Counted from the first letter of the stretch, positions 10,393 through 21,772 are shown. The stretch is DNA of 64,000 nt from Liriodendron chinense (GCA_003013855.2 ML058549.1:434001-498000); one strand, 5' to 3'. Numbers and translations: made by a program. The notes: generated by a model from the letters alone, not told the origin.

Positions 10393-11539
10393 TTGTGTTG
10401 GCCACCTGCACATTCTTTTTTGCATATATGATTGATGATGATGAAAGATTTTTTGTATTTTTTGAAAAAGATGGTATGATATGTGTAAAAGAAATATGAT
10501 GCATCTAATTAAAAAAGAGAAAACTGTTTGAAAATCTACTGTGCCATGAGTTATCTTGGGAGTGTTTCTGGACTTTGTGTCGGGATATAGGAATCAGAAC
10601 TGGGGCTCGGCCAATGATTTGACCGATGTCTCGAGATTTGACTTGCTTGATCCTTTGGTTCCCTAGAGATGTAGGCAATGGAAACTCTTGCTTCCTGAGA
10701 TTGTTAGAGTTTGTAGAGCTCTTCGCTCTTGACTGCACTTCTTGTTCTTGAACTGTAACTGCTTGAACCGATCTGGACCGTCTGATTTCTTGGTACCTGC
10801 ACTTTTATTTTTTCTTTATATATATATTTTTTTTTCGAGCCATTTTTGCCTGCAGTGCTCTTTCGAGTTTTCACCACAGCCGGCCTTTTCCCGTCATTTT
10901 TGCCCGTGGCGCCCTTTCGGGTTTTCACCACGTCCCGGGTGTTTGATCTTGCCTGCCCCTTGGCAGCTATGCTGTTTTTACCCTTGGCGCCCTTTCAGGT
11001 TTTCACCAAGTCCGCTGTATGCCCACTGTTTTTACTCGGAGCGCCCTTTCGGGTTTTCACTCCGCCCTCTTTGTTTAGGCACACATTTTCTTTTTCTTTT
11101 TTCTCTTTTTTTTTTCTTTTTCTGAATCCTTGGATAACTGCGGCGGCCAGAGGTCGGGAATCCGTCGTTGCCGGCCGATGGCAGTCTTTCAGCCCTTATC
11201 CTGAGTTACGATAATAGAGCTGTCGGTCTTTACTAAAGACCCCTCTGAGGTGAATGGATGGATGACTGTGTTTCTTGGATTGATTTTTTTTTCTTGAGTG
11301 CCTTTCTTTGGCTTCCCTTTTTCTTTCTCTTTTTTTCTCTTCTTTTTTTTTTATATTCTTTTTCTCTCCCCCTTTTTTTGTCTTTTCCTTTTGAATCCCT
11401 CTTTTTTTTGTATGTTTCTCTTTTTGAATCCCCTTATTTGAAACACTTGTTGGTGGACGGAAATGATTTCTCAGAGGTCTTAGCTTCGACCTCTTGACTT
11501 CAGCTCTATTAAAGTAACCTTTGATAAGGTCAGAATAAC
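10393..11539. other. Convergent intergenic region between antisense gene and integrase
   Basis: This is the 3' flank of both the plus-strand PMD gene and the minus-strand pol. It contains the repeat at 10843-11073, long pyrimidine tracts (11080-11120, 11285-11430) and no recognisable coding sequence. The ORFs seen here run through low-complexity T/C tracts. Confidence 0.55.
10843..11073. repeat. Four-copy tandem repeat with GCGCCCTTTCGGGTTTTCACC core
   Basis: Cores occur near 10861, 10915, 10993 and 11048, spaced 54, 78 and 55 bp. The CCCTTTCGGG-like centre is partly palindromic. It sits between the two convergent coding regions. Confidence 0.75.
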
Positions 11540-11794
11540 TTACTCGTGAAAGATCTTCACGTTGTCGGCGTTGGTTGGCTCAGGAAGATCCACCCCTCTC
11601 ATGTTGGTGAGTCTGAGGGCGCCTCCGGGAAGTACTTCTCTAACGATCAGTGGCCCGTCCCACGAGGGTTTGAACTTTCCTCTGGGGTCTGGAAGGTGCG
11701 ACGGTAGAATCTTCTTCATAACCATGTCGCCTACCTTGAAACTCTTTTTCGGACTCTCTTGTTGTAAGCCCGAGCGATCCTTTTTTGATAGCAC
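11540..11794 (-). pseudogene. Element E integrase C-terminal domain (frameshifted from core)
   Basis: The peptide continues the integrase after a frameshift near 11745-11755: KKSFKVGDMVMKK, then GKFKPSWDGPLIVREVLPGGALRL, ending KIFHE. The W-D-GP-I-V-R-V...GA-L pattern is the GPY/F-type module that ends Ty3/gypsy integrases. The frame here differs by one from the core at 11731-12396, where the parental frame runs into VRKRVSR and stops. No chromodomain follows, as expected for Tat elements. Confidence 0.8.
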
Positions 11795-12396
11795 TGTGAA
11801 TGACTTAGTGCACGCATGCGTTTTTCATCTGCTAGCTGCAACTGATCGAATTTGGCCCGTTGCCATTCTCCTTCTTCAATTCCGCTTTCTAATAACACCC
11901 GTAGTGATGGTATTTCCACTTCGACTGGTAAAACTGCTTCCATTCCATAAGTAAGCTCGAAAGGAGTAACGCCCGTAGCAGACCGTACAGATGTTCGATA
12001 GGCCCAAAGCGCATATGGGAGCATATCTGACCAATCTAGATATGTCACGACCATCTTCTCGAGTATCCTGACGATTGTCTTGTTTGCGGCTTCTACCCCA
12101 CCATTCATCTGGGGACGGTAGGGGCTTGATCGATGACGTTGGATCTTGAATTTGCTGAGGAAGTCATCCATCTTCTTGTTGACGAACGGGGTCCCATTAT
12201 CTGTGATGATAGCATTAGGGATTCCATACCGGCATATGATGTTGTTCTTCATGAATTTGGTCACCTGAGATGCTGCAATCGTGGTGTAGGAGGCTGCCTC
12301 TACCCACTTGGTGAAGTAGTCGACTGCCACAAGTATGTACTCATGACCATTTGATGCTTTGGGACTGATCTTGCCGATGATGTCGAGTCCCCACAT
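11731..12396 (-). pseudogene. Element E integrase catalytic core
   Basis: DDE retroviral-type integrase core, which joins element cDNA to the target. The catalytic residues are visible: D5 in MWGLDIIG, D66 in IITDNGTPF and E102 in NGGVEAANK, with the classical 35-residue spacing between D66 and E102. The following YALWAYRTSVRSATGVTPFELTYG is a standard Ty3/gypsy segment. The core frame is open, but a TAG separates it from its zinc finger (12466-12468) and a frameshift removes the proper C terminus, so this copy cannot make a complete integrase without suppression of these defects. Confidence 0.9.
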
Positions 12397-12465
12397 GGAG
12401 AAGGGCCAGGGGGTGGTCAGGTTGTATAATTCTGATGAGGGGGCATGGATTTGATTCGCATGCTC

Positions 12466-12705
12466 CTAACACTTGAAGCATTTTCTGACGTGCTGGCAAC
12501 AGTCTGTCTCCATGGTGAGCCAATAGTAGCCGAGTCGTAAAATCTTCTTTGCCATCATGTGCCCATTCATGTGTGGGCCACAGATTCCTTCGTGTATTTC
12601 TCTCATGATTTTTGCAGCTTCTGTTTCATCGACGCATCGAAGGAGGATGTGATTATAGGATCGCTTGTAAAGAACTTCGCCACTGATGGTGAACTGGCCG
12701 GCCAA
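12466..12705 (-). pseudogene. Element E integrase zinc-binding (HHCC) domain
   Basis: The segment LRCVDETEAAKIMREIHEGICGPHMNGHMMAKKILRLGYYW...CQHVRKCFKC has the His-His-Cys-Cys arrangement of integrase N termini. It is in the same frame as the RNase H upstream and the core downstream. It is bounded by a TGA at 12718-12720 and a TAG at 12466-12468. Confidence 0.85.
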
Positions 12706-12717
12706 ACGCTGAATGGT

Positions 12718-13446
12718 TCAGCTATCTGTTGCTGTTGCTGACTCTGGATACTCCTGGGTTTCGAGATATTGCTTGATGTCGGCATACCAGGGTTTGTCAG
12801 GGACAGCTTCGGCTTCTTCTATTTGCAGGCAAAAAGCAGGTTCATCTTGAATTTCAACTGTGAGCTCCCATTCTGAAGCTCCTTTCGGGATCTCGAGCAT
12901 TGATGCCAGTGTGGCGAGAGCATCTGCAAACTGGTTCTTGGCTCTGGGCATGTATGAGAAGGTGATTTCCTTGAATTCTTCGATCAGATTGTCAAGATAC
13001 ACATGATATGGTATCAATTTCTCGTCTTTGGCCTTCCATTCGCCATTGGTCTGATTGATGATAAGCTGTGAGTCTCCAAATACTCGTAGCTTCTTGACGC
13101 CCAAGATTATGGCTTCCCTTAAGCCAGCGATGCATGCTTCATACTCTGCCATGTTGTTGGTGCACTCGAATGCTATGCGCCTTGAGCTAGGAATAGGGAC
13201 ATCATCTGGAGAGTAGAGGATTGCTCCAATACCACTCCCTTTAGAATTTGCTGCGCCATCGAAGAATAACGTCCACTCACCTTTCTTCTTCTTTTCTTCC
13301 TCTTCAATGAGCAAGAGATCTTCATCAGGGAAGAATGTCTTAAGTGGTTGATAATCCAGGAGGGAGTGGGCGGCAAGATGATCGACGAGGGCCTGTCCCT
13401 TGATTGCCTTTTGAGTGACATAGGTGATGTCGAACTCAGACAGGAG
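12718..13446 (-). pseudogene. Element E second (archaeal-type) RNase H
   Basis: From about 13270 the peptide reads WTLFFDGAANSKGSGIGAILYSP, then NNMAEYEACIAGL, then VFGDSQLIINQ, and NQFADALATLAS. The four acidic catalytic positions of an RNase H (D, E, D, D) are all present. This domain is extra to the usual Ty3/gypsy RNase H and is a recognised feature of the plant Tat lineage. The frame continues from the RT-RNase H ORF past a TAG at 13447-13449 and ends at a TGA at 12718. The upstream tether (LLLSEFDITYVTQKAIKGQALVDHLA) is intact. Confidence 0.9.
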
Positions 13447-13449
13447 TAG

Positions 13450-14739
13450 CTACCATTTAGCTATCCTTCCAGTGAGTGCCGGCTTCTCGAACAGGTACTT
13501 GAGCGGATCCATGTGAGCGAGGAGGAGAATAGGGAATGCAATCATGTATTGACGGAGTCGCTGAGTTGCCCAGATTAGGGCGAGGCAAGTCTTCTCGATC
13601 GGGGAATACCTGGTCTCGTAGTCGGTGAACTTTCGACTCAAATAGTATATTGCTTGTTCCTTCTTCCCGGTCTCGTCGTGCTGGCCGAGGACACAGCCAA
13701 TGGCTTCTGCTGCTACCGAGATGTATAACAATAGTGGTCGTCCAGGAGTGGGCGGCACTAGGACTGGAGGATTCATGAGATATCTCTTGATGCGATCGAA
13801 GGCAACTTGGCAATCATCATTCCATTCTTTTGGGACGTTCTTCCGAAGGAGCTTGAATATGGGCTCACAAATAGGTGTGAGCTGTGCGATGAAGCGACTG
13901 ATGTATTGAATTTTGCCGAGGAAGCCACGAATTTCTTTCTCTGTTCTAGGAGGGGGCATCTCGATGATTGCTCTGGTTTTGGTCTCGTCGACCCTGATGC
14001 CATCCTCGCTTACCATAAAGCCGAGGAGCTTACCTCCCATTGCACCGAAGACACATTTCTGAGGGTTGAGGCGGAGCTTGTACTTTTCTGATCTGTTGAA
14101 TAATTTCTTCAGATCTTCAAAGTGTCCTTCAATTGTGCGAGATTTGACGATCATGTCGTCCACATATACTTCGAGCTCTTTGTTCATCATGTCGTGGAAT
14201 AGTGCTGTCATTGCTCGCTGATATGTTGCTCCTGCGTTCTTCAGACCGAACGGCATTACCCTGTAACAGAAGGTTCCCCAGGGAGTGATAAATGCTGTCT
14301 TCTCACGATCTTCGACGGCCATCTTAATCTGATTGTAACCTGAGAACCCGTCTATGAATGAGAAGATCTTGTATCCAGCAGTGTTGTCGGCTAGAGTGTC
14401 GATATGTGGCAAAGGGAAGTCATCTTTTGGACTGGCTTTGTTGAGATCTCGGAAGTCGATGCACATTCGAACCTTGCCATCCTTCTTCGGTACTGGTACG
14501 ATGTTGGCGAGCCATTCAGGGTAATTGGAGACTACCAAGAATCCTGCGTTGTATTGTTTGATGACTTCATCTCGAACTTTCAGAGCCCATTCTGGCTTCA
14601 TTCTTCGAAGTTTCTGCTTCACTAGCTTCATATCTGTCTTGGTTGGCAGATGGTGTACAACGAGCTCTTCATCGAGCCCCGGCATGTCTTCATATGAGAA
14701 CGTGAAGTTGGACAATCTTGGAGCTAGGAACTCTATCAT
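13450..14739 (-). pseudogene. Element E reverse transcriptase and RNase H
   Basis: A 429-codon open stretch. It starts with the pre-RT segment (YEDMPGLDEELVVHHLP), then VRMCIDFRDLNKASPKDDFPLP, the palm sequence MPFGLKNAGATYQRAM, and YVDD at residues 192-195 (catalytic bases 14155-14160). The first RNase H follows (LLLYISVAAEAIGCVLGQ to LTGRIAKW); its first acidic position reads S/V instead of the D expected in a LYI-D-S motif, which is usual when Tat elements rely on the second RNase H. The RT motifs are intact. A TAG ends the frame at 13447-13449; the same frame then continues into the second RNase H, so this is a nonsense interruption. Confidence 0.92.
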
Positions 14740-14742
14740 TTT

Positions 14743-15006
14743 CTATTTCATCTCAGGTGGCGATGATTTTCCAATGCGCACTTCCCTAGGGATCTCAGGT
14801 GTTCCCAAGTTTACTATCTCGAAATCATCGGCTACAACATTAGCTTTAGATTCGAACTTTTTGAGGAGATCCTCAAGTTCGGGAGCAGGATCATCATCTT
14901 CCTCATCCCGAGCTTCGTCCAGACCCATGAGCTCGAAGTCTAATTCGATGTCGAAATCATATGATTCGACTTCAAACTCATGCGACTCTTTAGACGAACT
15001 TGGCAC
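14743..15006 (-). pseudogene. Element E acidic linker preceding RT
   Basis: About 87 codons rich in D and E (ELEDLLKKFESKANVVADDFEIVNLGTPEIPREVRIG), in the RT frame and separated from it only by a TAG at 14743-14745. The NLGTPE...REVRIG motif is typical of the stretch just before RT in Tat elements. An A-rich stretch at 15010-15120 (minus-strand view) precedes it and could hold an intron acceptor. Confidence 0.65.
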
Positions 15007-15191
15007 ACTATTGAATGCAGGGAAAGAAATATTTTTTGGTTTTTGAGATTTTTCTGAAATTGAAATGCTAGATGTTTTTGGCTTTTGAAAGTTTTTTATT
15101 TTTTTGGTTTATTGAAATTCACGGGACTTTGAACAAGCGGGCATTGCAGACCATGATTGAGCCCAACTCGTTCCAAAGTTCCGGTCGCTGC
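15007..15191 (-). other. Spacer between protease and RT frames, possible intron
   Basis: The gag-protease frame and the RT frame differ by one, and this A/T-rich spacer with stops in all frames lies between them. Ogre-type elements are known to splice out an intron between protease and RT. A candidate acceptor (CAATAG near 15009 on the minus strand) is visible. The donor was not identified, so this is only a suggestion. Confidence 0.35.
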
Positions 15192-15746
15192 TTAAACAGG
15201 CATTTTTTTTTGGAAGCCAGAGCCCTCAGATGGCTCTTTGGCTGATTCAAAAGTTAGGGGAACAGATGACCATTCAGGACCCCACACTCCCTCCCCTGGA
15301 GAGGTGGGGGTTGATGCTTTGGGCGAAGAATCATGGTCTGGCCCAATGACCATGACTTCTCGCTGGTCGGGTTCGGGATCTGAGTCGCACTCAGTCCCTC
15401 CCGGATCACTTACCTCGTATTGTAGTTCGTCTGGTTCCACAGCTAGACACAAGTTTGGAATCTGGACATCAGACCAATCTAGGGCTGGCCACTTCCCTTT
15501 CTTGGTCCAATGGATGGGCTGCTTCTGCCCCTGGCTGACGGTTGATGATGTTGATTCTGCTGAGATGGGCAAGTCGTGCTCCTTGCTAATTGGTGCTGAG
15601 ATGGGCAAGTTGTGCCCCTTGCTGATTGAAGTGGGCAGGTTGTGCCCCTGGCTGATTGAAGTGGGCAGGTTGTGCCCCTGGTTGAGAGAAGTGGGCAAGT
15701 TGTTCCCCTGGTTGGGAGCAGGTGTCAGAGTAACCTGTTCCTGAAG
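15192..15746 (-). pseudogene. Element E post-protease segment with QGHNLPTS repeats
   Basis: Same frame as protease, entered after a TAG at 15747-15749. The first half is about five imperfect 36-bp repeats encoding QGHNLPTSIS-like units (15555-15725). The second half is acidic and Ser/Pro-rich (DPEPDQREVMVIGPDHDSSP). No known domain. It ends at a TAA at 15192. Confidence 0.6.
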
Positions 15747-18152
15747 CTACTGTATTTGACTTCCTTCTTCATCTTCATCCTTTTCTTCTTCTGCTGGAGG
15801 CTTAGATGGTTCGAGAATCTGATCCCATCGAATGGGGGGCCACGTGGCCCAAACTAGGCTCATCAGGAGGCCTTTGTGTAGTGCAGTCGGATGATTCCCT
15901 CCTGGATCTTTGCAAGGTTCTCCTGGCTTGACGAACTGGATGGGTGAGCACCGAAATTTCTTCCTCCTTTTGTCCATGAAGGTTGCCCTGTATCCGAGTC
16001 CCCATTTGCGTTGGTTATATACTAGCGGTACCTTTCTGGACTTGAAGTGATTCTTCATTCGGTATTTGAGGCTCAGACGCTCTGCCGGTGAAAAGACACG
16101 GTCCACCCTTATCGGTTCTGGATTAGCGATAGAGTTCACAGTCTCGAATTCGAAACTGTGAAACGGGAAGTCTTCTTCAGAATGCTGAATATCGCTGACC
16201 GGGATGTCTGGTTCAGTGGCAGCAGCATTGGAAGGAATGATGAGCTCCTTCTCTGCGTGGATAGAGATCACTTGATTTCCACAGATGTACTTCACCCGTT
16301 GATGTAAGGTTGATGGCACAGCTCCAACCTTGTGCAGCCATGGCCGTCCGAGCAGCATGTTGAAAGAGGCTGATATATCCAGGATTTGGAATGTGATGGT
16401 AGAAACTTCTGGACCTATCTGTACCTCTATGTCGACCTCCCCTTCCACTGATCGGCGGGTGTTGTCGAATGCTCTAACGCATATGGTGCTGGGTCGAAAT
16501 GAAGAGGGACTGATTCCCAGACGTTCTGCAGTCTTGAGTGGGCAGACATTTAAGCTTGAGCCATTATCGATAAGGACCAGCGGGACGCAGAGGTCTTTGT
16601 ATCGTAAGGCTATGTTGAGGGATCGCCCATGATCGCGTCCTTCTGGTGGCAACTCATTATCAGTGAAGGTGATGGCACGTGGAGCCAGGAGCTGTCCAAT
16701 CATCAATGCTATCATCTCTGGTGCCGTATCGGAGGAGACATGAGCATCGTTCAAGGTTTTGGCAAACATATCTCGGTGTATGCGAGATGTGCAGAGTAGC
16801 TCCCATACTGAGATTTGAGCAGGGATTGACTTGAGCTGAGTTGCTACATCGTATGCGGCTTCATTTTTGCTGCCGAGGCCTGAGAGGACGCCTTTGGGAT
16901 CTCCTCTGTTTTGATTATCTCTTCGGATGCAACGCCCATTGGGATTCATGTTCCCCACTTCCGCACATTCTGGATAGTGCCATGGAACCTCTTTGTAGCT
17001 TTCCTCCCTTTTGCCTTCTAGGACCACCGGTTCTTGCAACGGTGCTGGTGTGGGTACCAGATCTTCCTCGTACGGAGCTTTTGCCTTGAGAACTACATTG
17101 TTGCCTGTGCTGAAAGGGTAGTATCGAGGCTTGTCTTCATAGACCACATAAGGTCGTGGTCCTGGCTTGATTGTTCCTGGAGCGGGAGGCTCCCATGGAA
17201 TGAATACTGGTCCTCTTGATATGGCAGGAGGTTTCTCTGTTCGTCCCAGCTGTCGTAGTGTGATTGACACGCCTCCGGGATTTGCCCCTTGCAATATGAC
17301 TGGCTCAATTGGAGGAGCTCCTTCCAAGACAACGGGCTCTTGCTGTTGACGAGTATAATCCTTCCATTGCGGATTGGATTGTTCTGGAGTTGCCCCTTGC
17401 AAGATGACAGGTTCGTATGTGGGCTCGATGTATGATTGTGCTCCTTCCAGGATGACTGGTTCCCAACTTGAATGGTTGTAAGGTGCCCCTTGAACAACTG
17501 GTATATCATATGGAGGTGCTCCTTCGAGTACTACTGGCTCGGAGATTGAAGGAAGAAAGGGACCTGCCCCTTGCAAGATTGGAGGAGGATTTGTCGGCCC
17601 ATAGGTGTAGGCATGAATGGATTGGATGGGGGAGAAGAAGCGATCGAGATGGTCCCCTTCTTCTATACTATTGACTGCAGGGCCACGAGACGAACTGGGG
17701 TCCGTTGGATGCTGAGGCAGAGGATTCTGAAGGATGTTGGTGGAAGCTGCTGGAGAAGTTCCAGGGACCGAGATGACGATCTTGCGGTCATCAATCAGGT
17801 CTTGTATGGCATTCTTCAAAGTATAGCATCGATCAGTGGCGTGGCCACGTCCTTGATGATAGGCGCAATACTCATTTTCTCGGTAATTCGGTGGCAGAGG
17901 ATGAGGAGGAGGCCTAGGTGCCATTAGAGTAAGTAATTGCTTCTGCACTAGAGTCGCCATGACTTGACTGAGTGGTTGAGAGAGGGGAGTAAATTTCCTG
18001 GACTCCCTGTAGTTTTGCCTATTTTGATATGAGTATTGACCGTTTCCTCTGAACTGCTGCTGTTGTCGAGGTGGTTGTGGCTGAGGATTCGGTTGTGGCT
18101 GATACCGCTGAGGCTGATGCTGAACTTGATTCTGCTGATACTGTTGACGTCC
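15747..18152 (-). pseudogene. Element E gag tail, zinc knuckle and protease
   Basis: An open stretch of 737 codons from 17960, in the same frame as gag upstream. Near its start YCAYHQGRGHATDRCYTLK forms a Cys-His-His-Cys knuckle (nucleocapsid). A long middle section repeats EPVVLEGAP and PVILQGA units (about 16950-17580). The aspartic protease motif LIDNGSSLNVCP (Asp codon 16566-16568) and GRPWLHKVGAVPSTLHQ follow. The D-N-G-S active site is the form seen in Ogre/Tat proteases. The protease would process the polyprotein. It ends in a TAG at 15747. Confidence 0.88.
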
Positions 18153-19928
18153 CTATGGGGGAGCATGTTGATTTCCTTGAGCAGTGGTGTTGATGTTGTT
18201 TACCTCTGTTGGGCGGGGAGGAGAACCACTGCGGTTTCCATTCCCGTGCCCGATAGGTCTTCCTTCCACTCTGTTCCTCTTTACTGGAGTGGCTTGATGA
18301 GGCCATGGGGAGATCGTCCCAGCCCGGATCCCTGCTTCGACTTGCTCTCCAGCACGGATCAATTGTGAGAAATTCGCATATGGATGCGAGATGAGATACT
18401 CGGATATGCTTGGATATGTTGAATGAACAATCATGGAGATTTGTTCTTCGTCGTCGATATGTGTCCGCATTCTGGCTGCCATAGCTCGCCAACGTCCTAC
18501 GTAGGCGGATAGTGTTTCATCACTCCTTTGCCTGAGAGCTGCGAGATCGGCTCTTCTGGGTGCCATGTTGAGATTGTACGCGAATCTGTCGACGAAAGCC
18601 TGGGAAAGCTGTTCCCATGTCCTGATGCGGTGGCAGTCCAATGAAGTGTACCAATCTAGGGCATCGCCCTTCAGAGACTTTTGGAACAAACGTATGAGGG
18701 CCCCTTCATTTCCTGCAATTGCACTCAGCTCTCCACAGAAAGCCTTGAGATGTGCTGTGGGACAACCGCTGCCATCGTATCTTTTGAATTTTGGTACCTC
18801 AAAGTTTTGAGGTACTTGAGCATCTGGGAAAGGACACAAGTCTCTGAACTTGGTCGAAGGTAAGTCGATTCCTTGCTGTCGCTGAAGCTGATTTTGCAAG
18901 ATCTGGAACTGCTCCCGCAACTCGTCCAGTCCTGAGTGATCTATTCGAGCGACTGGTGCCTCCTGGAGTAAGGCACGTTCTTCTTTGGCATAGTGGTCGA
19001 TGTCTTCGACCCTATGTGCTTGCTGAAAAGCAACCGCGGGCTGCTGAAGCTGATTTGATGACTGAACTGGATTCTGATGAATTGGTGCTTGAAAGGATTG
19101 TAACTGAACTGGAGATTGTACTGAAGGTTGAACTGGAACTTGCTGGAAATTAACTGGAGATTGCTGAACTGAAGATTGCTGAAAATTAACTGGATTTTGC
19201 TGAATTGAAGATTGCTGGAAATTAACTGGATTTTGCTGAATTGAAGATTGCTGGAAATTAACTGGAATCCCATCGGCGGGGATGTGCTGGAATTGAAAAG
19301 TGCTCCTGTTTGCAGGAGGCTGAGATGCTGGGAAGTGACCCCCTTGTTGGGTATTCGCCACTGTCCGCTGATTGATGTGGGCTTGACACTGACCCCCATT
19401 GTGGGCATTCGCCAGTGCTGTCCCTGTTATTGGAAATTGAATTGAAATCCCATCGGCGGGGATGTGCTGGAATTGAAAAGGTGTCCCATCGGCGGGGACA
19501 TGCTGAGATCTACTGAGATTGTTGTTTGCAAGATTGACTGGAAGCTGACTGGATGTCCCTGCAACGGAAGTGCTCTGAGATGGCCTTGTCGTCGCAGGAA
19601 GATATTGAGAAGGATGTCCCATAGCGAAGGGCTGAGATGGCTGCTGTCGGTAGTCTTGAGCAGACTCCGATGGTTGTGCTTGATTTGAACTGAAGGCCGG
19701 GAGGACCCGGCATGGTTGCTGAGATTGCTGAACTGGGCCAACCTGATTGTTGGCTGCTGCGGTGGTTTGTGCTTGCATGAATTGCAAGAGCATTTCTTGC
19801 ATTGCTCTCATTCCTTGTGCCAATTCTTGTATGATTGGCGTATTGTCAACGGGCTATTGCGCTGGAGGTTGCGCTTCGGTCATTTCAAGAGCGGGGAAGT
19901 GATGAGTTTCTTCTTCGTGGTCGGACAT
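18153..19928 (-). pseudogene. Element E gag
   Basis: The likely start is ATG at 19928 (MSDHEEETHHFPALE). A TAG at 19854-19856 interrupts it and the frame is then open to a TAG at 18153. The first half is very Q/P-rich, with 36-bp repeats encoding NFQQSSIQQNPV (19140-19262). The second half carries the Ty3/gypsy retrotransposon gag domain: FEVPKFKRYDGSGCPTAHLKAF, LKGDALDWYTSL, WEQLSQAFVDRFAYNLN and LAALRQRSDETLSAYVGRWR. It forms the virus-like particle in which reverse transcription occurs. The next ORF continues in the same frame. Confidence 0.88.
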
Positions 19929-20192
19929 GGCTTGCTGAGCCCGAGTGCGGATTATGCTGCGGAAGGGAAGCTGTCTCCGAACACGTTGAGCCCGAGGAGG
20001 CGCAATGGTGAGGACTATATTCTTTTTGGGTTTTGGGATTTTCTATTTTTTTTCTTGGTTTAGGGATTTTTCTATTTTTTGTTTGTTTTGGGTAGAATGC
20101 TATGCAGATGAGATTGTATGAGGATTAGTGACTTTCAAGTACGGGAAGGATTCTGTTTTTCAAGTCGGATCACGACTAGTGGGACTAGCTCA
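19929..20192 (-). other. Element E 5' leader
   Basis: Short untranslated leader between the PBS and the gag start. T-rich on the plus strand; no ORF or known motif seen. Confidence 0.6.
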
Positions 20193-20210
20193 TCCCCAGC
20201 AGAGTCGCCA
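20193..20210 (-). other. Primer binding site of element E
   Basis: The minus-strand reading TGGCGACTCTGCTGGGGA starts 3 nt after the 5' LTR. It begins with TGG (pairs with tRNA CCA) and resembles the PBS of Ogre/Tat elements, usually attributed to tRNA-Arg. The tRNA identity was not checked. Confidence 0.8.
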
Positions 20211-20213
20211 TTC

Positions 20214-21767
20214 TGTGGACCCTCGCCGATTTTCCGCGCTCCCCACACGACGTTCTTCTCCCTTCCCCTTTCCTTTCGGAAAAGAAGGAGATGAGGAATG
20301 CGTGAGTGCGAAATCGCCGTTTGTGCCACTGGCTTGCCTCGTTCTCGAGGGCTTCGTTTGGTTGTCGTGTTAAGCTGGATATGTTTAAATGAGTTTATAT
20401 AAGACCAGAGTCGCCACTAGCCAGTTACTTCGAATCTACAGTCGGCTAGACCCCGTAGAAACGTTAGAGAAGGAAATCCGAAGATTCCTTCCTCTAAAAT
20501 GACTCCTATTGATCTGCGGTCAGAGATTCAAGGTAAGGGATCACGGTTACAGGGTGGGAAGAGGTTAAGCACCCCACACACTACCCGTACCGAAGTACGG
20601 TCTCTACTTCACAGAATCGATCGAATACTTGAAAGTCTAGTTTAATCCTCGTATATTCTCATGGATGACATGATGCATGAATGCGGGTCTGAACAGTAAG
20701 AGTTTCTGATGGGCAGGTTCCAACAACGGGCAAGCCCAGAGCGTACGCTCGAACTGACAGGTGCTTTATGCGAGATGATGCATGCTGTGTGCTTGAATAT
20801 TCAAGTGCTTATAGTGATATGTACGTGAATGCAGGTCTGAACAGTAAGAGTTTCTGATGGGCAGGTTCCAACAACAGGCAAGCCCAGAGCATACGCTCGA
20901 ACTGACAGGTGCTTTATTTAAGACATATGCAGTGTGTTTGAAGAATCAAAGTGCTTGCAGTGAAGCAGGGGGGTTGGAAGAAAAGTAAATGTTGCACTTA
21001 TGCTAGATGCAAATGAGATGATGCTGGAAAAAGAGTAGCTGGGTGGACGGAGGTGTCGCAAGGATTGGCTTCGAGTGGTTGGATCAAGACTTGGATGGCT
21101 GGGGAGACTTGGACCAGTGGTCAGGCTGGGCTGGACCAGGGCTAGACTCTCCTCACTCGGGCTCTCCTTGGTGGAAAAATGGGCTAAGGGGTGGAGAAGG
21201 ACTCGGACCGCACCCGGACTGGCTGGACTTGAAGGGATGTTGAAATGAGAAGGGGAGGGGGGTATTTATAGCAGCGGAGAGTGGTAGCTCTCGTAATTTT
21301 GTCCGGGCGGCCTGCCATGGGCCGCCCGTACGGCCGCTCCTCGGTTTCCAGCGAGTACGGTCGCTCCCTCGGGGCTGCTGTTGGACTCGCTGGTCGACTC
21401 AGTGAGTTGACTCAGCGGGTCGACTCGGTGGTTTGACTCGACGGGTTGACTCGACGGGTTGACTCGGTGTTTTGACTCGACGGGTTGACTCGACGGGTTG
21501 ACTCAGCGGGTTAACTCAGAGGGCTGACTCAGCGGGTTGACTCAGTGAGTTTGACTTTTTTTAGGATTTTTTGACTGGCCTTTTTTCTGGGGGGTTTTTC
21601 AGGCTGATGTTTAGGACTGGGTTGACTGGGTTCAGGCTTGAACTGGGCTATGGAATGGGGCTTACAAGGGTGAGTTTGGCTGAGTTTGGACTTGGGATTT
21701 GGGGGTATGGTCCTCCATTCAACCAGCTATCTCTACCAACAGTGTAGCCGAAGGTGGGGTGTCTACA
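20214..21767 (-). repeat. 5' LTR of element E
   Basis: Almost the same as 2126-3654 but with extra TTGACTCGACGGG units. It supplies the promoter for the sense transcript: TATA box at 21263-21270, palindrome at 21305-21333, TTGACT-rich array at about 21387-21556. Followed by the TSD AAGGT. Confidence 0.95.
21263..21270 (-). promoter_or_regulatory. TATA box of element E 5' LTR
   Basis: CTATAAATACCCC on the minus strand, about 35 bp downstream of the GC-rich palindrome (21305-21333). Expected start of the genomic transcript is ~30 bp further toward lower coordinates. Confidence 0.7.
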
Positions 21768-21772
21768 AAGGT

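Larger units (their letters stand above)
2126..21767 (-). mobile_element. Element E: giant Ogre/Tat-type retrotransposon with antisense PMD gene
   Basis: A 19.6-kb element bounded by LTRs of 1529 bp (2126-3654) and 1554 bp (20214-21767), both TG...CA, with the 5-bp TSD AAGGT at 2121-2125 and 21768-21772. The PBS is at 20193-20210, so sense is the minus strand. The order on that strand is 5' LTR, gag, protease, RT, RNase H, second RNase H, integrase, antisense gene, repeat-rich 3' region, 3' LTR. Two RNase H domains, the D-N-G-S protease motif and the size are typical of the Tat/Ogre lineage. The LTRs differ by roughly 17 substitutions plus repeat-number changes (about 1 percent, by eye), so the insertion is fairly recent. 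The coding region is interrupted by stops and at least one frameshift. Confidence 0.93.
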
